Below, in pieces: positions 17,983-27,097 of a DNA stretch of 64,000 nucleotides (position 1 is the stretch's first letter; the number at the start of each line of letters is the position of its first letter). The position numbers and the translations under genes were made by a program. The DNA comes from Bacillus sp. SORGH_AS_0510 (GTDB lineage: Bacteria > Bacillota > Bacilli > Bacillales > Cytobacillaceae). The DNA is taken from positions 1,306,001 through 1,370,000 of the forward strand of contig NZ_JAUTAU010000001.1 in assembly GCF_030818775.1 (NCBI RefSeq), read 5' to 3'. The notes under the pieces were generated by a model that was not told the origin of the DNA, ran no database searches, and saw only the letters and a program-made list of their open reading frames with translations.

Positions 17983-18019
17983 TGAAAATGATTTTCATAG
18001 TCATTGACAATCATTATCA
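17983..18019. promoter_or_regulatory. Fur boxes 3 and 4
   Basis: TGAAAATGATTTTCA at 17983-17997 and TGACAATCATTATCA at 18005-18019, 22 bp apart (two helical turns), before the permease operon. Together with boxes 1 and 2 they indicate strong iron repression of both divergent transcripts. Confidence 0.88.
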
Positions 18020-18077
18020 TTTAGAGATAGACTTGAATTAATTAAGACTATAAAGATGTTAGAAGGGTTTTAAGCAC

Positions 18078-19082
18078 ATGCTGTTAAAAACTACATCATT
18101 AAAGTGGGTAGGTCTCATTACGGCAATTCTGCTCATGCTGTTATTAATGTGTGCCAGTGTCATATTAGGTTATACAGATACGAGCTGGCGGACAGCGATT
18201 GAGTCCTATACGAATTATAATGGGTCGAACGAACATATTATTATTCAAACTGTTAGATTTCCGAGAGCACTCATTGCTTCTGCTGTAGGGGCAAGCCTAG
18301 CAATTGCCGGGGTTCTTATGCAAACGCTAACCAAAAATCCATTGGCATCACCAGGGATTTTTGGCATTAATGCAGGAGCTGGATTTGCTGTTGTAGTTGC
18401 TATTACGGTATTTTCTGTGACTGATCTCCAAGCTTTTAACGGATTGGCCTTCTTAGGTGCAGCCGTTGCCGCAGTGAGTGTTTATGCGATCGGTTCCTTT
18501 GGCAGAGAAGGGTTAACACCGATGAAGCTTACCTTAGCAGGAGCCGCGATGTCCGCCATGTTTTCTTCCTTTACACAAGGCTTGCTTGTGGTGGATGAAG
18601 CGGCATTGGAGCAGGTACTGTTTTGGCTGGCGGGTTCGGTTCAAGGAAGAAAGTTAGAGACCTTATACTCTGTTTTGCCTTATATTGGGATTGGCTGGTT
18701 AGGAGCCGTGCTCATTTCTGGAAAAATGAATATCCTGTCCATGGGGGAAGATGTAGCTAAGGGACTTGGGCTGAATACAGGGCTTATCAAAGTGGCTATC
18801 GGTGTGATTGTCATCTTACTAGCAGGCGGTTCTGTTGCCGTTGCTGGTCCGATTGGGTTTGTGGGAATTGTTGTTCCTCATATCACACGCTCTATTATTG
18901 GAATTGATCATCGCTGGGTCATTCCCTTATCTGCTATTTTAGGAGCTATTCTTTTATTAGCAGCAGATATTGCTGCACGATACATTTTAATGCCATCAGA
19001 AGTGCCTGTCGGTGTGATGACGGCAGTTATTGGAACTCCGTTCTTTATTTTTATTGCGAGAAGGGGGTTTAATGCACGATGA
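18078..19082 (+). CDS. FecCD-family siderophore permease (first)
   Basis: 334 residues, about nine to ten membrane helices, FecCD/BtuC fold. Typical blocks: VRFPRALIASAVGASLAIAGVLMQ, NPLASPGIFGINAGAGFAVV, GPIGFVGIVVPHITRSIIG and the end ILMPSEVPVGVMTAVIGTPFFIFI. Overlaps the second permease by four bases. One half of the heterodimeric channel for ferric siderophore. Fur boxes lie immediately upstream. YfiZ-like by context. Confidence 0.92.
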   Translation: MLLKTTSLKWVGLITAILLMLLLMCASVILGYTDTSWRTAIESYTNYNGSNEHIIIQTVRFPRALIASAVGASLAIAGVLMQTLTKNPLASPGIFGINAGAGFAVVVAITVFSVTDLQAFNGLAFLGAAVAAVSVYAIGSFGREGLTPMKLTLAGAAMSAMFSSFTQGLLVVDEAALEQVLFWLAGSVQGRKLETLYSVLPYIGIGWLGAVLISGKMNILSMGEDVAKGLGLNTGLIKVAIGVIVILLAGGSVAVAGPIGFVGIVVPHITRSIIGIDHRWVIPLSAILGAILLLAADIAARYILMPSEVPVGVMTAVIGTPFFIFIARRGFNAR

Positions 19083-20134
19083 GCAAATATAGAAACCTCC
19101 GGTTATTTAAAGATAAAGTTTCTTTTTTAATTGATAAGAAAGCAGTTATGATTTTTGCCATTCTGCTTATAACCACCTTCATCGTTTTTGTTATTAGTAC
19201 GGGGACAGGGGAAATGAAAATCAACCCGTTAACAGTTGTACAAGTATTATTTGGCGGCGGCCCTGAAATGGAAAAGCTTATTATTACCTCCTTTCGATTG
19301 CCAAGAATTATAGTTGCCTTAATGGTTGGGATTTCATTAGCGGTTGCCGGTGGAATATTACAAGGAATGATTCGGAATCCATTAGCCTCACCAGATGTTC
19401 TGGGGATTACTGGGGGAGCAGCCGTTGCAGTGGTTGGCTTTTTAGCCTTCTTTAGTGATAAAAATAATGCCTTAACCGTCAGTATTGCATGGCTTCCATT
19501 GGCTGCCTTTTTGGGTGCTGGAATTGTAGCGTTCTTAGTATACTTCCTTGCTTGGAAAAATGGGGTTTCACCTATTCGCCTCGTTTTAATCGGAATAGGT
19601 ATTTCTACGTTGATGCAGGCATTAACTACATTAATGATGATTATGGGACCTATCTACCAGGCGAGTCAGGCAAACATATGGATTACCGGTACAGTTTACG
19701 GGTCAAACTGGAAAAACGTTGCAACATTAGTACCGTGGACGGTCTTGTTTCTCATCATTGCGTTCTTGGCAGCGAGAACCATTAATATTCAGGAACTTGG
19801 CGACGAAGTGGCGACTGGATTAGGCGGCAAGGTTCAAAAACAACGTTTCCTCTTATTAATGATTAGTACAGCATTGATCGGAAGCTCTGTTGCCTTTGCA
19901 GGCGGAATTGGCTTTGTTGGTTTAATGGCACCACATATGGCTAGACGCTTAGTAGGCTCTTCCTTTGGTGCATTGCTTCCAGCTTCCGCACTAATTGGCG
20001 GGATCCTTGTGATGGCAGCAGATTTGATAGGAAGAACGATGTTTTCACCTCTGGAGGTACCTGCAGGAGTGTTTACAGCGGGTATTGGTGCACCGTACTT
20101 TATTTATTTACTTTTTAAAACAAGAAATGCATAA
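19079..20134 (+). CDS. FecCD-family siderophore permease (second)
   Basis: 351 residues, second FecCD permease, with a longer charged N-terminus (about 25 residues) before the first helix. Conserved: SFRLPRIIVALMVGISLAVAGGILQGMIRNPLASPDVLGI, GGIGFVGLMAPHMARRLVG and LEVPAGVFTAGIGAPYFIYLL. Four-base overlap with the first permease implies coupled translation and 1:1 assembly. Confidence 0.92.
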   Translation: MSKYRNLRLFKDKVSFLIDKKAVMIFAILLITTFIVFVISTGTGEMKINPLTVVQVLFGGGPEMEKLIITSFRLPRIIVALMVGISLAVAGGILQGMIRNPLASPDVLGITGGAAVAVVGFLAFFSDKNNALTVSIAWLPLAAFLGAGIVAFLVYFLAWKNGVSPIRLVLIGIGISTLMQALTTLMMIMGPIYQASQANIWITGTVYGSNWKNVATLVPWTVLFLIIAFLAARTINIQELGDEVATGLGGKVQKQRFLLLMISTALIGSSVAFAGGIGFVGLMAPHMARRLVGSSFGALLPASALIGGILVMAADLIGRTMFSPLEVPAGVFTAGIGAPYFIYLLFKTRNA

Positions 20135-20169
20135 GGCAAGATAAACGTGAAAAAAGGAGCTGGCACGAG

Positions 20170-20990
20170 ATGAATGCGATTGAAACGAAGGGTTTATCAC
20201 TTTCATATGGAGACACACTCATTATTGATGAGTTGGAATTGACGATTCCAAAGGGTGAGATCACCGTTTTTATTGGAGCAAATGGCTGCGGAAAGTCAAC
20301 ACTTCTTCGTTCCATCGCACGTCTATTAAAGCCAACCACCGGTAGTGTGTTGCTCGAAGGAAAAGCAATTGCCAAACTTTCTACCAAGGAAGTAGCCAAA
20401 AAGATGGCCATTTTACCACAGTCTCCCCATCTGCTCCAGAAGGGCTTACAGTTCTCCAACTTGTAAAACAGGGACGTTATCCTCATCAATCATGGTTAAA
20501 ACAATGGTCAGAAGAGGATGAGAAAAAGGTGAACGAAGCCTTGAGAGCGACGCGGTTAGAGGAGTTAAAGGAAAGAACGGTAGACTCGCTTTCCGGTGGG
20601 CAAAGACAGCGTGCTTGGATTGCCATGACATTGGCTCAAGATACAGAAGTGATCCTTTTAGACGAGCCAACCACCTATCTCGATATGACGCATCAAATCG
20701 AAATCCTCGATTTACTATTTGAATTAAATGAAAAGAAAAAGCGGACCGTTGTGATGGTGCTTCATGATCTTAATTTAGCCTGCCGCTACGCTCATAATAT
20801 AGTGGCAATAAAGGATAAAAAGGTATATGCAGAAGGGAAGCCGGAGCACGTGATCAATTGCAGTCTGGTGAAGAATGTGTTCGGAATGGACTGTGAGGTA
20901 ACAATGGACCCGTTATTTGGGACTCCATTATGCATTCCTTATGGCAGGGGAAGATGTATTATCGATAAGGCGGTGGTGATGAATGGATAG
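20170..20990 (+). pseudogene. yusV: Siderophore ABC transporter ATPase (YusV-like) with one frameshift
   Basis: Two collinear frames make one FecE/FhuC-type ATPase of about 273 residues. Frame 1 (20170 to about 20425) has Walker A GANGCGKST and MAILPQSP; frame 2 (about 20430 to 20990) has GLTVLQLVKQGRYPHQSW, signature LSGGQRQR, Walker B VILLDEPTTYLD and MVLHDLN. Restoring one C in the CCCC run near 20423 joins them as QSPPSAPEG. In B. subtilis YusV is the shared ATPase for several siderophore permeases, beside yusU as here. If real, the mutation would abolish uptake while its operon partners look intact, so a sequencing error is likely. Confidence 0.85.
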
Positions 20991-21783
20991 ACAGCTGACT
21001 TCGAACGAACTTCAAGTATTAAAAAAATACAGGCTGAACGGCAGTAACGAGGGGGATTCCTTTCCTGTTGCCAAGCTATATGACGAAACGTTCGTTCAAC
21101 ATTTACTTGCCAATGTAGCACTTACTATTGGTGCACCTTCATTAAAAGTAGCAGGATCTATTTTTATTAAAAGATATGCCTTTTTACCGGTGATGGCTCT
21201 ATATAGCATGACCGTCTGGAATAAAAGTCTGAATATCTCCCTCGAAAACATTACAATGGAAATACCCAAAGAGGGGGAACCGTGGCTCCCATCCTTTTCG
21301 TTAAAAGAGCTGACAGCAAGGGATTGGAATGGGGAGGACCGGGACGTATGGCGTGCAAGTGTGATGAAGGACCTATTTGTGAACAACATTGATCCAATCA
21401 TTACTGCAATAGAAAAAGCTGTGGGGATATCTAAATCCATTCTGTGGGAAAATATTGTTGTATACCTATTTTGGCTCTATGAAAAGGAATTGAAAGAGAA
21501 CGAGAATAGTAATGTTGCAGATGATTTTCGCTGTTTAATTTTTGAAGCAGAGGGGTCCCTATTCGGCACATACGATATCAATCCTCTTCAAAGATATTAT
21601 GGTGAAAAAAGGTACGAGGAGGAATCGAATGAGGAGATTCGTTTGAGAAAGACTTGTTGTTTTTCTTATCAGTTACCAGAAGGTAAACGCTGCAAAATAT
21701 GCCCATGTGCGCATTTGGGTAAGGACGGAAGGTGTAACGATGGAGGAGAAAGTATTTGCTCAGCAGTTCGAAGCTTTGGTTGA
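20983..21783 (+). CDS. FhuF-like (2Fe-2S) ferric-siderophore reductase
   Basis: 266 residues; overlaps the ATPase gene by eight bases. The C-terminus has C225-C226-x10-C237-x2-C240, the signature of the FhuF [2Fe-2S] cluster; the N-terminal part looks like the IucA/IucC/FhuF-like ferric reductase family. It probably reduces Fe(III) from imported siderophore in the cytoplasm. Two further Cys pairs follow in the last 25 residues. Position in the Fur-controlled operon supports the role. Confidence 0.85.
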   Translation: MDRQLTSNELQVLKKYRLNGSNEGDSFPVAKLYDETFVQHLLANVALTIGAPSLKVAGSIFIKRYAFLPVMALYSMTVWNKSLNISLENITMEIPKEGEPWLPSFSLKELTARDWNGEDRDVWRASVMKDLFVNNIDPIITAIEKAVGISKSILWENIVVYLFWLYEKELKENENSNVADDFRCLIFEAEGSLFGTYDINPLQRYYGEKRYEEESNEEIRLRKTCCFSYQLPEGKRCKICPCAHLGKDGRCNDGGESICSAVRSFG

Positions 21784-21991
21784 GAAGTATAGCGAACTTT
21801 TGGTAGGAGAATCCAATGAAGAGACAAAGGAAAAGGTGAGGGCGTGGGCTTTGTATACCCATATTGCGAAGTCCATGCCTGCTTTAGCAAAGCATTGGAA
21901 TGAACTTTACCCAGAGGCAAAAGAGGAAATGAAACTGATTATTGGTGAAATCAAACAAATGAACGAACAGCACCGGAAATCTGTTCAATAA
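21740..21991 (+). CDS. yusU: YusU-like small protein (DUF2573)
   Basis: 83 residues, helical and charged, from the ATG at 21740, six bases after GGAAGGTG. It overlaps the end of the reductase gene by 44 bases in another frame, and its C-terminal half lies outside it. Size, sequence character (VRAWALYTHIAKSMPALAKHW) and place after a yusV-like ATPase match B. subtilis YusU. Function unknown; no membrane segment. Confidence 0.8.
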   Translation: MEEKVFAQQFEALVEKYSELLVGESNEETKEKVRAWALYTHIAKSMPALAKHWNELYPEAKEEMKLIIGEIKQMNEQHRKSVQ

Positions 21992-22000
21992 GTACATAAA

Positions 22001-22032
22001 GAAACCCGGAGGCGTCGCCTTCGGGTTTTTTA
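22001..22032. terminator. Terminator after yusU
   Basis: CCCGGAGGC pairs with GCCTTCGGG around GTC and is followed by a T-run; on the other strand it can end the coat gene. Confidence 0.85.
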
Positions 22033-22033
22033 C

Positions 22034-22384
22034 TTATTGCATTGTGTTATTTCCGCCGCCATGCTGTGGCAGTTGGTTGGTATAACCTTGGAACTGCTGG
22101 TAGGATTGCTGAAGCTTTTGTTGATCGGCAGCTTCAATTGAATACCAGCCTTTTCTAAACATTAGATCATAAAGATCACGCTGACACTGTTGTGTCTCAG
22201 TGAAAATTTGCATAACATCCTGATATAATCCTTCATGGCTTGCTTCATGCAGTGCCATTGTATAAGCGGTAGTCATGTATTTTTCCGTTGAGAGAATATC
22301 ATTAATAAAATCACGGTCGTTCATTTGTGGTGTTTTAGGTACTTGAGATTCAGGGTTTTGAATTTTTTGCTGGTTTTGGTTCAT
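22034..22384 (-). CDS. CotF-family spore coat protein (YusN-like)
   Basis: 116 residues, Gln/Asn-rich ends around a four-helix-type CotF domain (about 22-90, DRDFINDILSTEKYMTTAYTMALHEASHEGLYQDV). CotF-type proteins are ferritin-like-fold spore coat components made in the mother cell. A GGAGG site precedes the ATG. B. subtilis carries yusN of this family near fadN, as here. Confidence 0.85.
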   Translation of the reverse strand: MNQNQQKIQNPESQVPKTPQMNDRDFINDILSTEKYMTTAYTMALHEASHEGLYQDVMQIFTETQQCQRDLYDLMFRKGWYSIEAADQQKLQQSYQQFQGYTNQLPQHGGGNNTMQ

Positions 22385-22402
22385 GGTAGCTTTCCTCCTT
22401 TT

Positions 22403-22526
22403 TTGTCTAGCTCCAGCGCCTAGCCCCTCGGGTCAAATAACCTTCGGCAAAAAAAGTCAAAAGGCGGACTTTTCTTGTCAAAGAACATTTGCCTTTCGGG
22501 GATGACCAAGGCGCTTCCGCTTTTCT
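22403..22526. repeat. Interspersed structured repeat A, copy 2
   Basis: About 124 bp, TTTGTCTAGCTCCAGCGCC to GGCGCTTCCGCTTTTCT. The right arm of the inner stem is partly decayed (TTGTCAAAG instead of TTGCCGAAG). It lies between the two coat genes and abuts the stop codon of the upstream one. Confidence 0.88.
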
Positions 22527-22805
22527 TTATTGCATATTATTTAATGGTTGTTGTTGATTAGAATGCATGCCTAGGTGGCCTAGAAGCTGTTGGTAGTGAC
22601 GCTCATGCATTTGGCAAACCTTTTCTGCTTCTGCCTTAATCTCAGGGTCTTGACACTGACTGGCAAAGAAATGGGCTTTTTTCGAAGAAAGTAGGTTCCA
22701 TGACATCATATCTGTTAAATATAGAGCATCTTTTGTGGATACGACACCTGGAGGTTGTTGCATGGTTGCTTGTTGATTTTGCATGTTCATATTTTGCTGC
22801 TGCAT
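22527..22805 (-). CDS. Small Gln-rich CotF-like spore coat protein
   Basis: 92 residues; Gln/Met/Asn-rich N-terminus (about 1-18) and C-terminus around a helical core with DALYLTDMMSWNLLSSKKAHFFASQ and CQMHERHYQQLLGHL. The pattern resembles truncated CotF-domain proteins next to yusN. ATG follows AGGAGGG. Probably a mother-cell coat protein; inference from composition and neighbour. Confidence 0.72.
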   Translation of the reverse strand: MQQQNMNMQNQQATMQQPPGVVSTKDALYLTDMMSWNLLSSKKAHFFASQCQDPEIKAEAEKVCQMHERHYQQLLGHLGMHSNQQQPLNNMQ

Positions 22806-22861
22806 AAAGATCCCTCCTATTAGTTTGTTTAATTACTTACCTTATTGTTCTGTTGATTTTG

Positions 22862-23056
22862 TCTGTTGATTTCCGCTTCAGGCACTTCGCTTTCGGTGGG
22901 TGTTTCGGCGAGCCTCCTCGGCGCAAGCGCCTGCGGGGTCTCCCCTGAACCATACTCCCACAGGACATTGAATTGCATCTTGAATTCGCCCACGCACGAA
23001 GGAAATGCGATAGCATTTTCGAGGAGTCTTCGTGCCTTCCGCTCCAATCAACAGGG
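22862..23056. repeat. Interspersed palindromic repeat B, copy 1 (with internal insertion)
   Basis: Begins TCTGTTGATTTCCGCTTCAGG and ends TTCCGCTCCAATCAACAGG; the termini CTGTTGATT and AATCAACAG are inverted. Compared with the copy at 59206, about 60 extra bases lie inside, near 22970-23030. An open frame on the minus strand here is an artefact of the repeat. Confidence 0.85.
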
Positions 23057-23086
23057 GATAAGAATCAACAATGTTCTCTACAAAGC

Positions 23087-23218
23087 CTACCTTTTAAATT
23101 GATTGTTCTGGCTGTTTTTTTTATCTAAGTGGGCTTCTTCGTTTCCTGGTCCGCCGTTACCTTTGACACTGGCGGCACTAACTCCAGCTTTTGAAGGGTT
23201 TTTCTTCATTTTCGCCAT
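23087..23218 (-). CDS. yuzL: YuzL-like small spore-region protein
   Basis: 43 residues, read on the minus strand from the ATG at 23218, with a TGAGGTGAT ribosome site. Begins MAKMKKNPSKAGVSAASVKG, followed by a Gly/Asn/Glu-rich, basic tail. This matches the short YuzL family found near fadN in Bacillus. No known function; the lysine- and alanine-rich start resembles small spore proteins, but that is only a resemblance. Confidence 0.78.
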   Translation of the reverse strand: MAKMKKNPSKAGVSAASVKGNGGPGNEEAHLDKKNSQNNQFKR

Positions 23219-23388
23219 CTTTATCACCTCATGATTAGGATGCCCAGTGATTAGAAATTATGTAAGGATAAACAAGTGTTCAAAAAAATTTCAATTTTCC
23301 GCTATTATTGATTGCACAAATTTTCGAAATATTTTATAGTAAATAGTAACAAAACTCATTCAGTAATGAATTTTTTTTGACTAAAAAA

Positions 23389-23406
23389 TGAATGAGTATT
23401 CATTCA
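23389..23406. promoter_or_regulatory. FadR box of fadNAE
   Basis: TGAATGAGTATTCATTCA is an essentially perfect match to the Bacillus FadR (YsiA) operator. It overlaps the -10 area, with TTGACT at 23377-23382 as -35. A weaker half-palindrome lies at 23356-23372. Long-chain acyl-CoA would relieve repression. Confidence 0.9.
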
Positions 23407-23428
23407 AAGTTTGAAGGGGGAGACAGTG

Positions 23429-25813
23429 TTGAACCAATTAATTAAGAAAGCAGCTGTCCTAGGATCAGGAGTCATGGGTTCGGGGATTGCAGCGCATCTA
23501 GCGAACATCGGAATTCCTACACTTTTATTGGATATCGTCCCACGTGAATTGACAAAAGAAGAAGAAGCAAAAGGACTCACATTACAAGATAAACAGGTGC
23601 GCAACCGAATTAGTGCGACCGCTATTCAAAAGCTGCTAAAGCAAAAGCCGGCCCCACTAACTGCAAAGAAAAACCTTGCTCTCATTGAAGCTGGTAACTT
23701 GGAAGACGATTTAGTGAAATTAAAAGACGTAGATTGGGTGATTGAAGTAGTCGTTGAGAACTTAAAGGTAAAACAGCAGGTATTTGAAAAAGTAGACCAG
23801 TTCCGTAAACCTGGAAGTATTATTAGCTCCAATACATCAGGTATTTCTGTAGAGGCAATGGTTGAAGGGCGTTCAGAAGATTTCCAAAAGCATTTCTTAG
23901 GAACCCATTTCTTTAATCCACCTCGTTATTTAAAATTACTCGAAATCATACCAACTCAGTACACTGATCCAGAAATTCTTTCCTTTATGAAAACATTTGG
24001 TGAGGATGTACTTGGAAAAGGCGTGGTTGTTGCAAAGGATACACCTAACTTTATTGCAAACCGCATCGGTACGTACGGTCTTTTAGTCACTGTTCAAGAA
24101 ATGTTAAAAGGCGGTTTAAGTGTTGGAGAAGTTGATTCAATCACCGGCCCGCTGATTGGCCGCGCGAAGAGTGCAACCTTCCGTACCTTGGATGTCGTCG
24201 GTTTAGATACCTTCTATCACGTAGCCAACAATGTTTACGAAAAAGTAGATGGTCATGAGAAAGAAGTATTTGAAATTCCTGCATTTCTTAAAACAATGGT
24301 GGAAAAAGGCTGGCTTGGCAGCAAGTCCGGACAAGGGTTTTTCTTGAAAAAAGGAAAAGAAATTCTTGAGTTAGACCCAAATACCTTGGAGTACGGACCA
24401 CGAAAAAAACTTTCTACTCCATCGGTTGAGCTGGCAAAACAGGAAAAAGGCTCAGGGAACAAATTGAAAGCGCTTGTTTTCGCAAATGATAAGGCTGGAC
24501 AATTCTTATGGAATACCACCAAGCAATCACTCGTATACTCTGCGAAGCTTTTAGGTGAAATTGCCGATGATATCGTAGCTATTGACCGTGCAATGAAATG
24601 GGGCTTTGGTTGGGATAAAGGACCGTTTGAAACATGGGATGCGATTGGTGTTGAAAAATCAGTTAACAAGATGCAGGAAGAAGGAATCGAAGTACCTCTA
24701 TGGGTGACTGAAATGTTAGAAAAGGGCTTTAGCTCCTTCTATATTGAGGAAAATGGGGAGACATTTTTCTATCACAATGGTCAATACCGCTTAGTAGAAT
24801 TTAATCCGAAGGTAATAGATCTTAAAAAGGTTAAACAACAAAAAGGTGTCATTAAAAAGAACAGCGGTGCAAGCTTAATTGACATTGGCGACGGTGTTGC
24901 TCTTCTTGAATTCCATTCACCGAATAATGCCATTGGTCTTGATATCGTCCAAATGATCAATTTTGCGGTAGATGAGGTAGAGAAGAATTATAAGGGTCTT
25001 GTTATCGGTAACCAAGGTAAAAACTTCTGCGTTGGAGCAAACCTTGCCATGATGCTGATGGAAGCACAGGATGACAATATCTATGAGCTTGATTTAGTGG
25101 TTCGTCACCTCCATAGCGCGTTATTAAAAGTGAAATATAGCTCGAAGCCAATTGTTGCAGCACCATTTGGTATGACGCTTGGCGGCGGTGCAGAGGTTTG
25201 TCTTCCAACTGCACATATTCAAGCTTCATCAGAAACCTATATGGGACTTGTCGAAGTTGGTGTCGGCTTGCTTCCAGGCGGTGGAGGTAACAAAGAGCTA
25301 TATATTAAGCACTTAGAAAATCTTCCAAGCGGTGTTCCGTTTGATCTGCAGAACGTTGCAAATAAAGTATTCGAAACCATTGCCATGGCTAAAGTTTCAA
25401 CATCTGCGGAGGAAGCCCGCGAAACGAATTTCTTAGACTCCTCGGATGGCATCAGCTTTAATGGAGATCACCTCTTGTATGATGCAAAGCAAGCAGTTAT
25501 TGCCCTACACGAGCAGGGCTATAAGCCGAGAGTTCGTAGAAAGGTTCCTGTGGTCGGTGAAACGGGTTATGCAACCCTTTTATTAGGTGCAGAAGCAATG
25601 CGTCTATCTGGCTATATCTCCGAGCATGATTTAAAAATCGCCAAAAAAATTGCCTATGTCATTGCTGGCGGAAGAGTCCCATTTGGAACGGAAGTAGATG
25701 AGCAATACCTATTAGATTTAGAAAGAGAAGCATTCTTAAGTCTAATCGCAGAGCCAAAATCACAACAGCGTATGCAGCACATGCTGGTGAAAGGTAAACC
25801 ATTACGTAACTAA
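23429..25813 (+). CDS. fadN: 3-hydroxyacyl-CoA dehydrogenase / enoyl-CoA hydratase FadN
   Basis: 794 residues from the TTG at 23429, seven bases after AAGGGGGAG; an earlier TTG at 23411 would overlap the ribosome site. N-terminal NAD-binding Rossmann domain (VLGSGVMGSGIAAH, about 10-23), HAD C-terminal domains with SNTSGIS and GTHFFNP, and a C-terminal crotonase domain (from about 490: VIGNQGKNFCVGANL, GMTLGGGAEVCL). It catalyses the hydration and oxidation steps of fatty-acid beta-oxidation. First gene of the FadR-regulated fadNAE operon. Confidence 0.96.
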   Translation: MNQLIKKAAVLGSGVMGSGIAAHLANIGIPTLLLDIVPRELTKEEEAKGLTLQDKQVRNRISATAIQKLLKQKPAPLTAKKNLALIEAGNLEDDLVKLKDVDWVIEVVVENLKVKQQVFEKVDQFRKPGSIISSNTSGISVEAMVEGRSEDFQKHFLGTHFFNPPRYLKLLEIIPTQYTDPEILSFMKTFGEDVLGKGVVVAKDTPNFIANRIGTYGLLVTVQEMLKGGLSVGEVDSITGPLIGRAKSATFRTLDVVGLDTFYHVANNVYEKVDGHEKEVFEIPAFLKTMVEKGWLGSKSGQGFFLKKGKEILELDPNTLEYGPRKKLSTPSVELAKQEKGSGNKLKALVFANDKAGQFLWNTTKQSLVYSAKLLGEIADDIVAIDRAMKWGFGWDKGPFETWDAIGVEKSVNKMQEEGIEVPLWVTEMLEKGFSSFYIEENGETFFYHNGQYRLVEFNPKVIDLKKVKQQKGVIKKNSGASLIDIGDGVALLEFHSPNNAIGLDIVQMINFAVDEVEKNYKGLVIGNQGKNFCVGANLAMMLMEAQDDNIYELDLVVRHLHSALLKVKYSSKPIVAAPFGMTLGGGAEVCLPTAHIQASSETYMGLVEVGVGLLPGGGGNKELYIKHLENLPSGVPFDLQNVANKVFETIAMAKVSTSAEEARETNFLDSSDGISFNGDHLLYDAKQAVIALHEQGYKPRVRRKVPVVGETGYATLLLGAEAMRLSGYISEHDLKIAKKIAYVIAGGRVPFGTEVDEQYLLDLEREAFLSLIAEPKSQQRMQHMLVKGKPLRN

Positions 25814-25857
25814 GGATTTTATATTCTTCTAATTTGATAGAAAGTGAGGGAACTTGC

Positions 25858-27033
25858 ATGAGAGAAGCGGTAATCGTGGCCGGAGCCAGAACCCCGGTAG
25901 GTAAGGCAAAGAAAGGAACGCTTGCCCATGTTCGTCCTGATGATTTGGGAGCATTGGTAGTAAGAGAAACATTAAAGCGTGCAGGTAATTATGAAGGAAA
26001 TATTGACGATTTAATCATAGGATGTGCCATGCCGGAAGCAGAACAAGGCAATAACATGGCCCGTAATATCGGAGCACTTGCTGGTCTACCACACACAGTT
26101 CCTGCAATCACAATCAATCGCTTTTGTTCCTCAGGGCTACAAGCGGTTGCTTATGCAGCCCAGGGAATTATGACTGGTCAAATCGACACAGCCATCGCAG
26201 GAGGAGCGGAGTCAATGAGCATGATTCCTATGATGGGGCATGTGGTTCGACCAAACATCAAGCTTGCGGAAACGGCTCCGCAATATTATATGGGTATGGG
26301 CCATACAGCAGAAGAAGTGGCAAAGAAATATGGCATTAGCCGTGAAGACCAGGATGCTTTTGCCGTAAGAAGTCATCAACGAGCAGCCAAAGCAATTGCT
26401 GAAGGGAAATTCGTCGATGAAATCGTACCAGTGGATGTGACCATTCGTACTGTTGGACATGATAATAAACTTATTGAAAAAACAGTGAAGTTTTCACAGG
26501 ATGAGGGCGTTCGTCCAGAGACAAATCTTGAAACTTTAGGTAAACTGCGCCCTGCCTTTTCTGTAACAGGATCAGTTACTGCTGGAAATGCTTCACAAAC
26601 AAGTGACGGAGCTGCCGCATTGATGGTCATGGACCGTGAAAAAGCGGAATCCCTTGGTTTGAAGCCATTAGCCAAATTCAGGTCCTTTGCAGTTGGCGGT
26701 GTCCCACCTGAAATCATGGGTGTCGGCCCTGTGGTTGCTATTCCAAAAGCAGTAAAGCTTGCTGGATTAGAGTTATCTGATATTAATCTGTTCGAATTGA
26801 ATGAAGCCTTCGCTTCCCAATCCTTACAAGTTATTCGTGAACTAGGCTTAAATGAAGAGATTGTGAACGTAAATGGAGGCGCAATTGCCCTTGGACATCC
26901 ACTCGGATGTACAGGTGCAAAATTGACACTTTCACTAATCCACGAATTAAAGCGCAGAAATGAGCAATTCGGTGTAGTAACGATGTGTATCGGCGGCGGA
27001 ATGGGAGCTGCCGGAGTATTCGAACTCTTGTAA
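25858..27033 (+). CDS. fadA: Acetyl-CoA C-acyltransferase (3-ketoacyl-CoA thiolase) FadA
   Basis: 391 residues from the ATG at 25858; the upstream frame extension has no site. Thiolase with nucleophile Cys90 (NRFCSSG), His347 (ALGHPLGCTG) and the second active Cys377 (MCIGGGMG). Cleaves 3-ketoacyl-CoA to acetyl-CoA and a shortened acyl-CoA. Lies 44 bp after fadN in the same operon. Confidence 0.96.
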   Translation: MREAVIVAGARTPVGKAKKGTLAHVRPDDLGALVVRETLKRAGNYEGNIDDLIIGCAMPEAEQGNNMARNIGALAGLPHTVPAITINRFCSSGLQAVAYAAQGIMTGQIDTAIAGGAESMSMIPMMGHVVRPNIKLAETAPQYYMGMGHTAEEVAKKYGISREDQDAFAVRSHQRAAKAIAEGKFVDEIVPVDVTIRTVGHDNKLIEKTVKFSQDEGVRPETNLETLGKLRPAFSVTGSVTAGNASQTSDGAAALMVMDREKAESLGLKPLAKFRSFAVGGVPPEIMGVGPVVAIPKAVKLAGLELSDINLFELNEAFASQSLQVIRELGLNEEIVNVNGGAIALGHPLGCTGAKLTLSLIHELKRRNEQFGVVTMCIGGGMGAAGVFELL

Positions 27034-27097
27034 AAAAAATCAGGGGGCAGGGAACCGAGCCCCTGGCTACTTAACTCAAAGATTAGGAGGAATAGAG

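Noticed and set aside
22829..23102. Open frames on both strands in repeat B copy 1 (similar ones at 59128-59404)
   Set aside because: They lie within the palindromic repeat and recur with it; no start signals.
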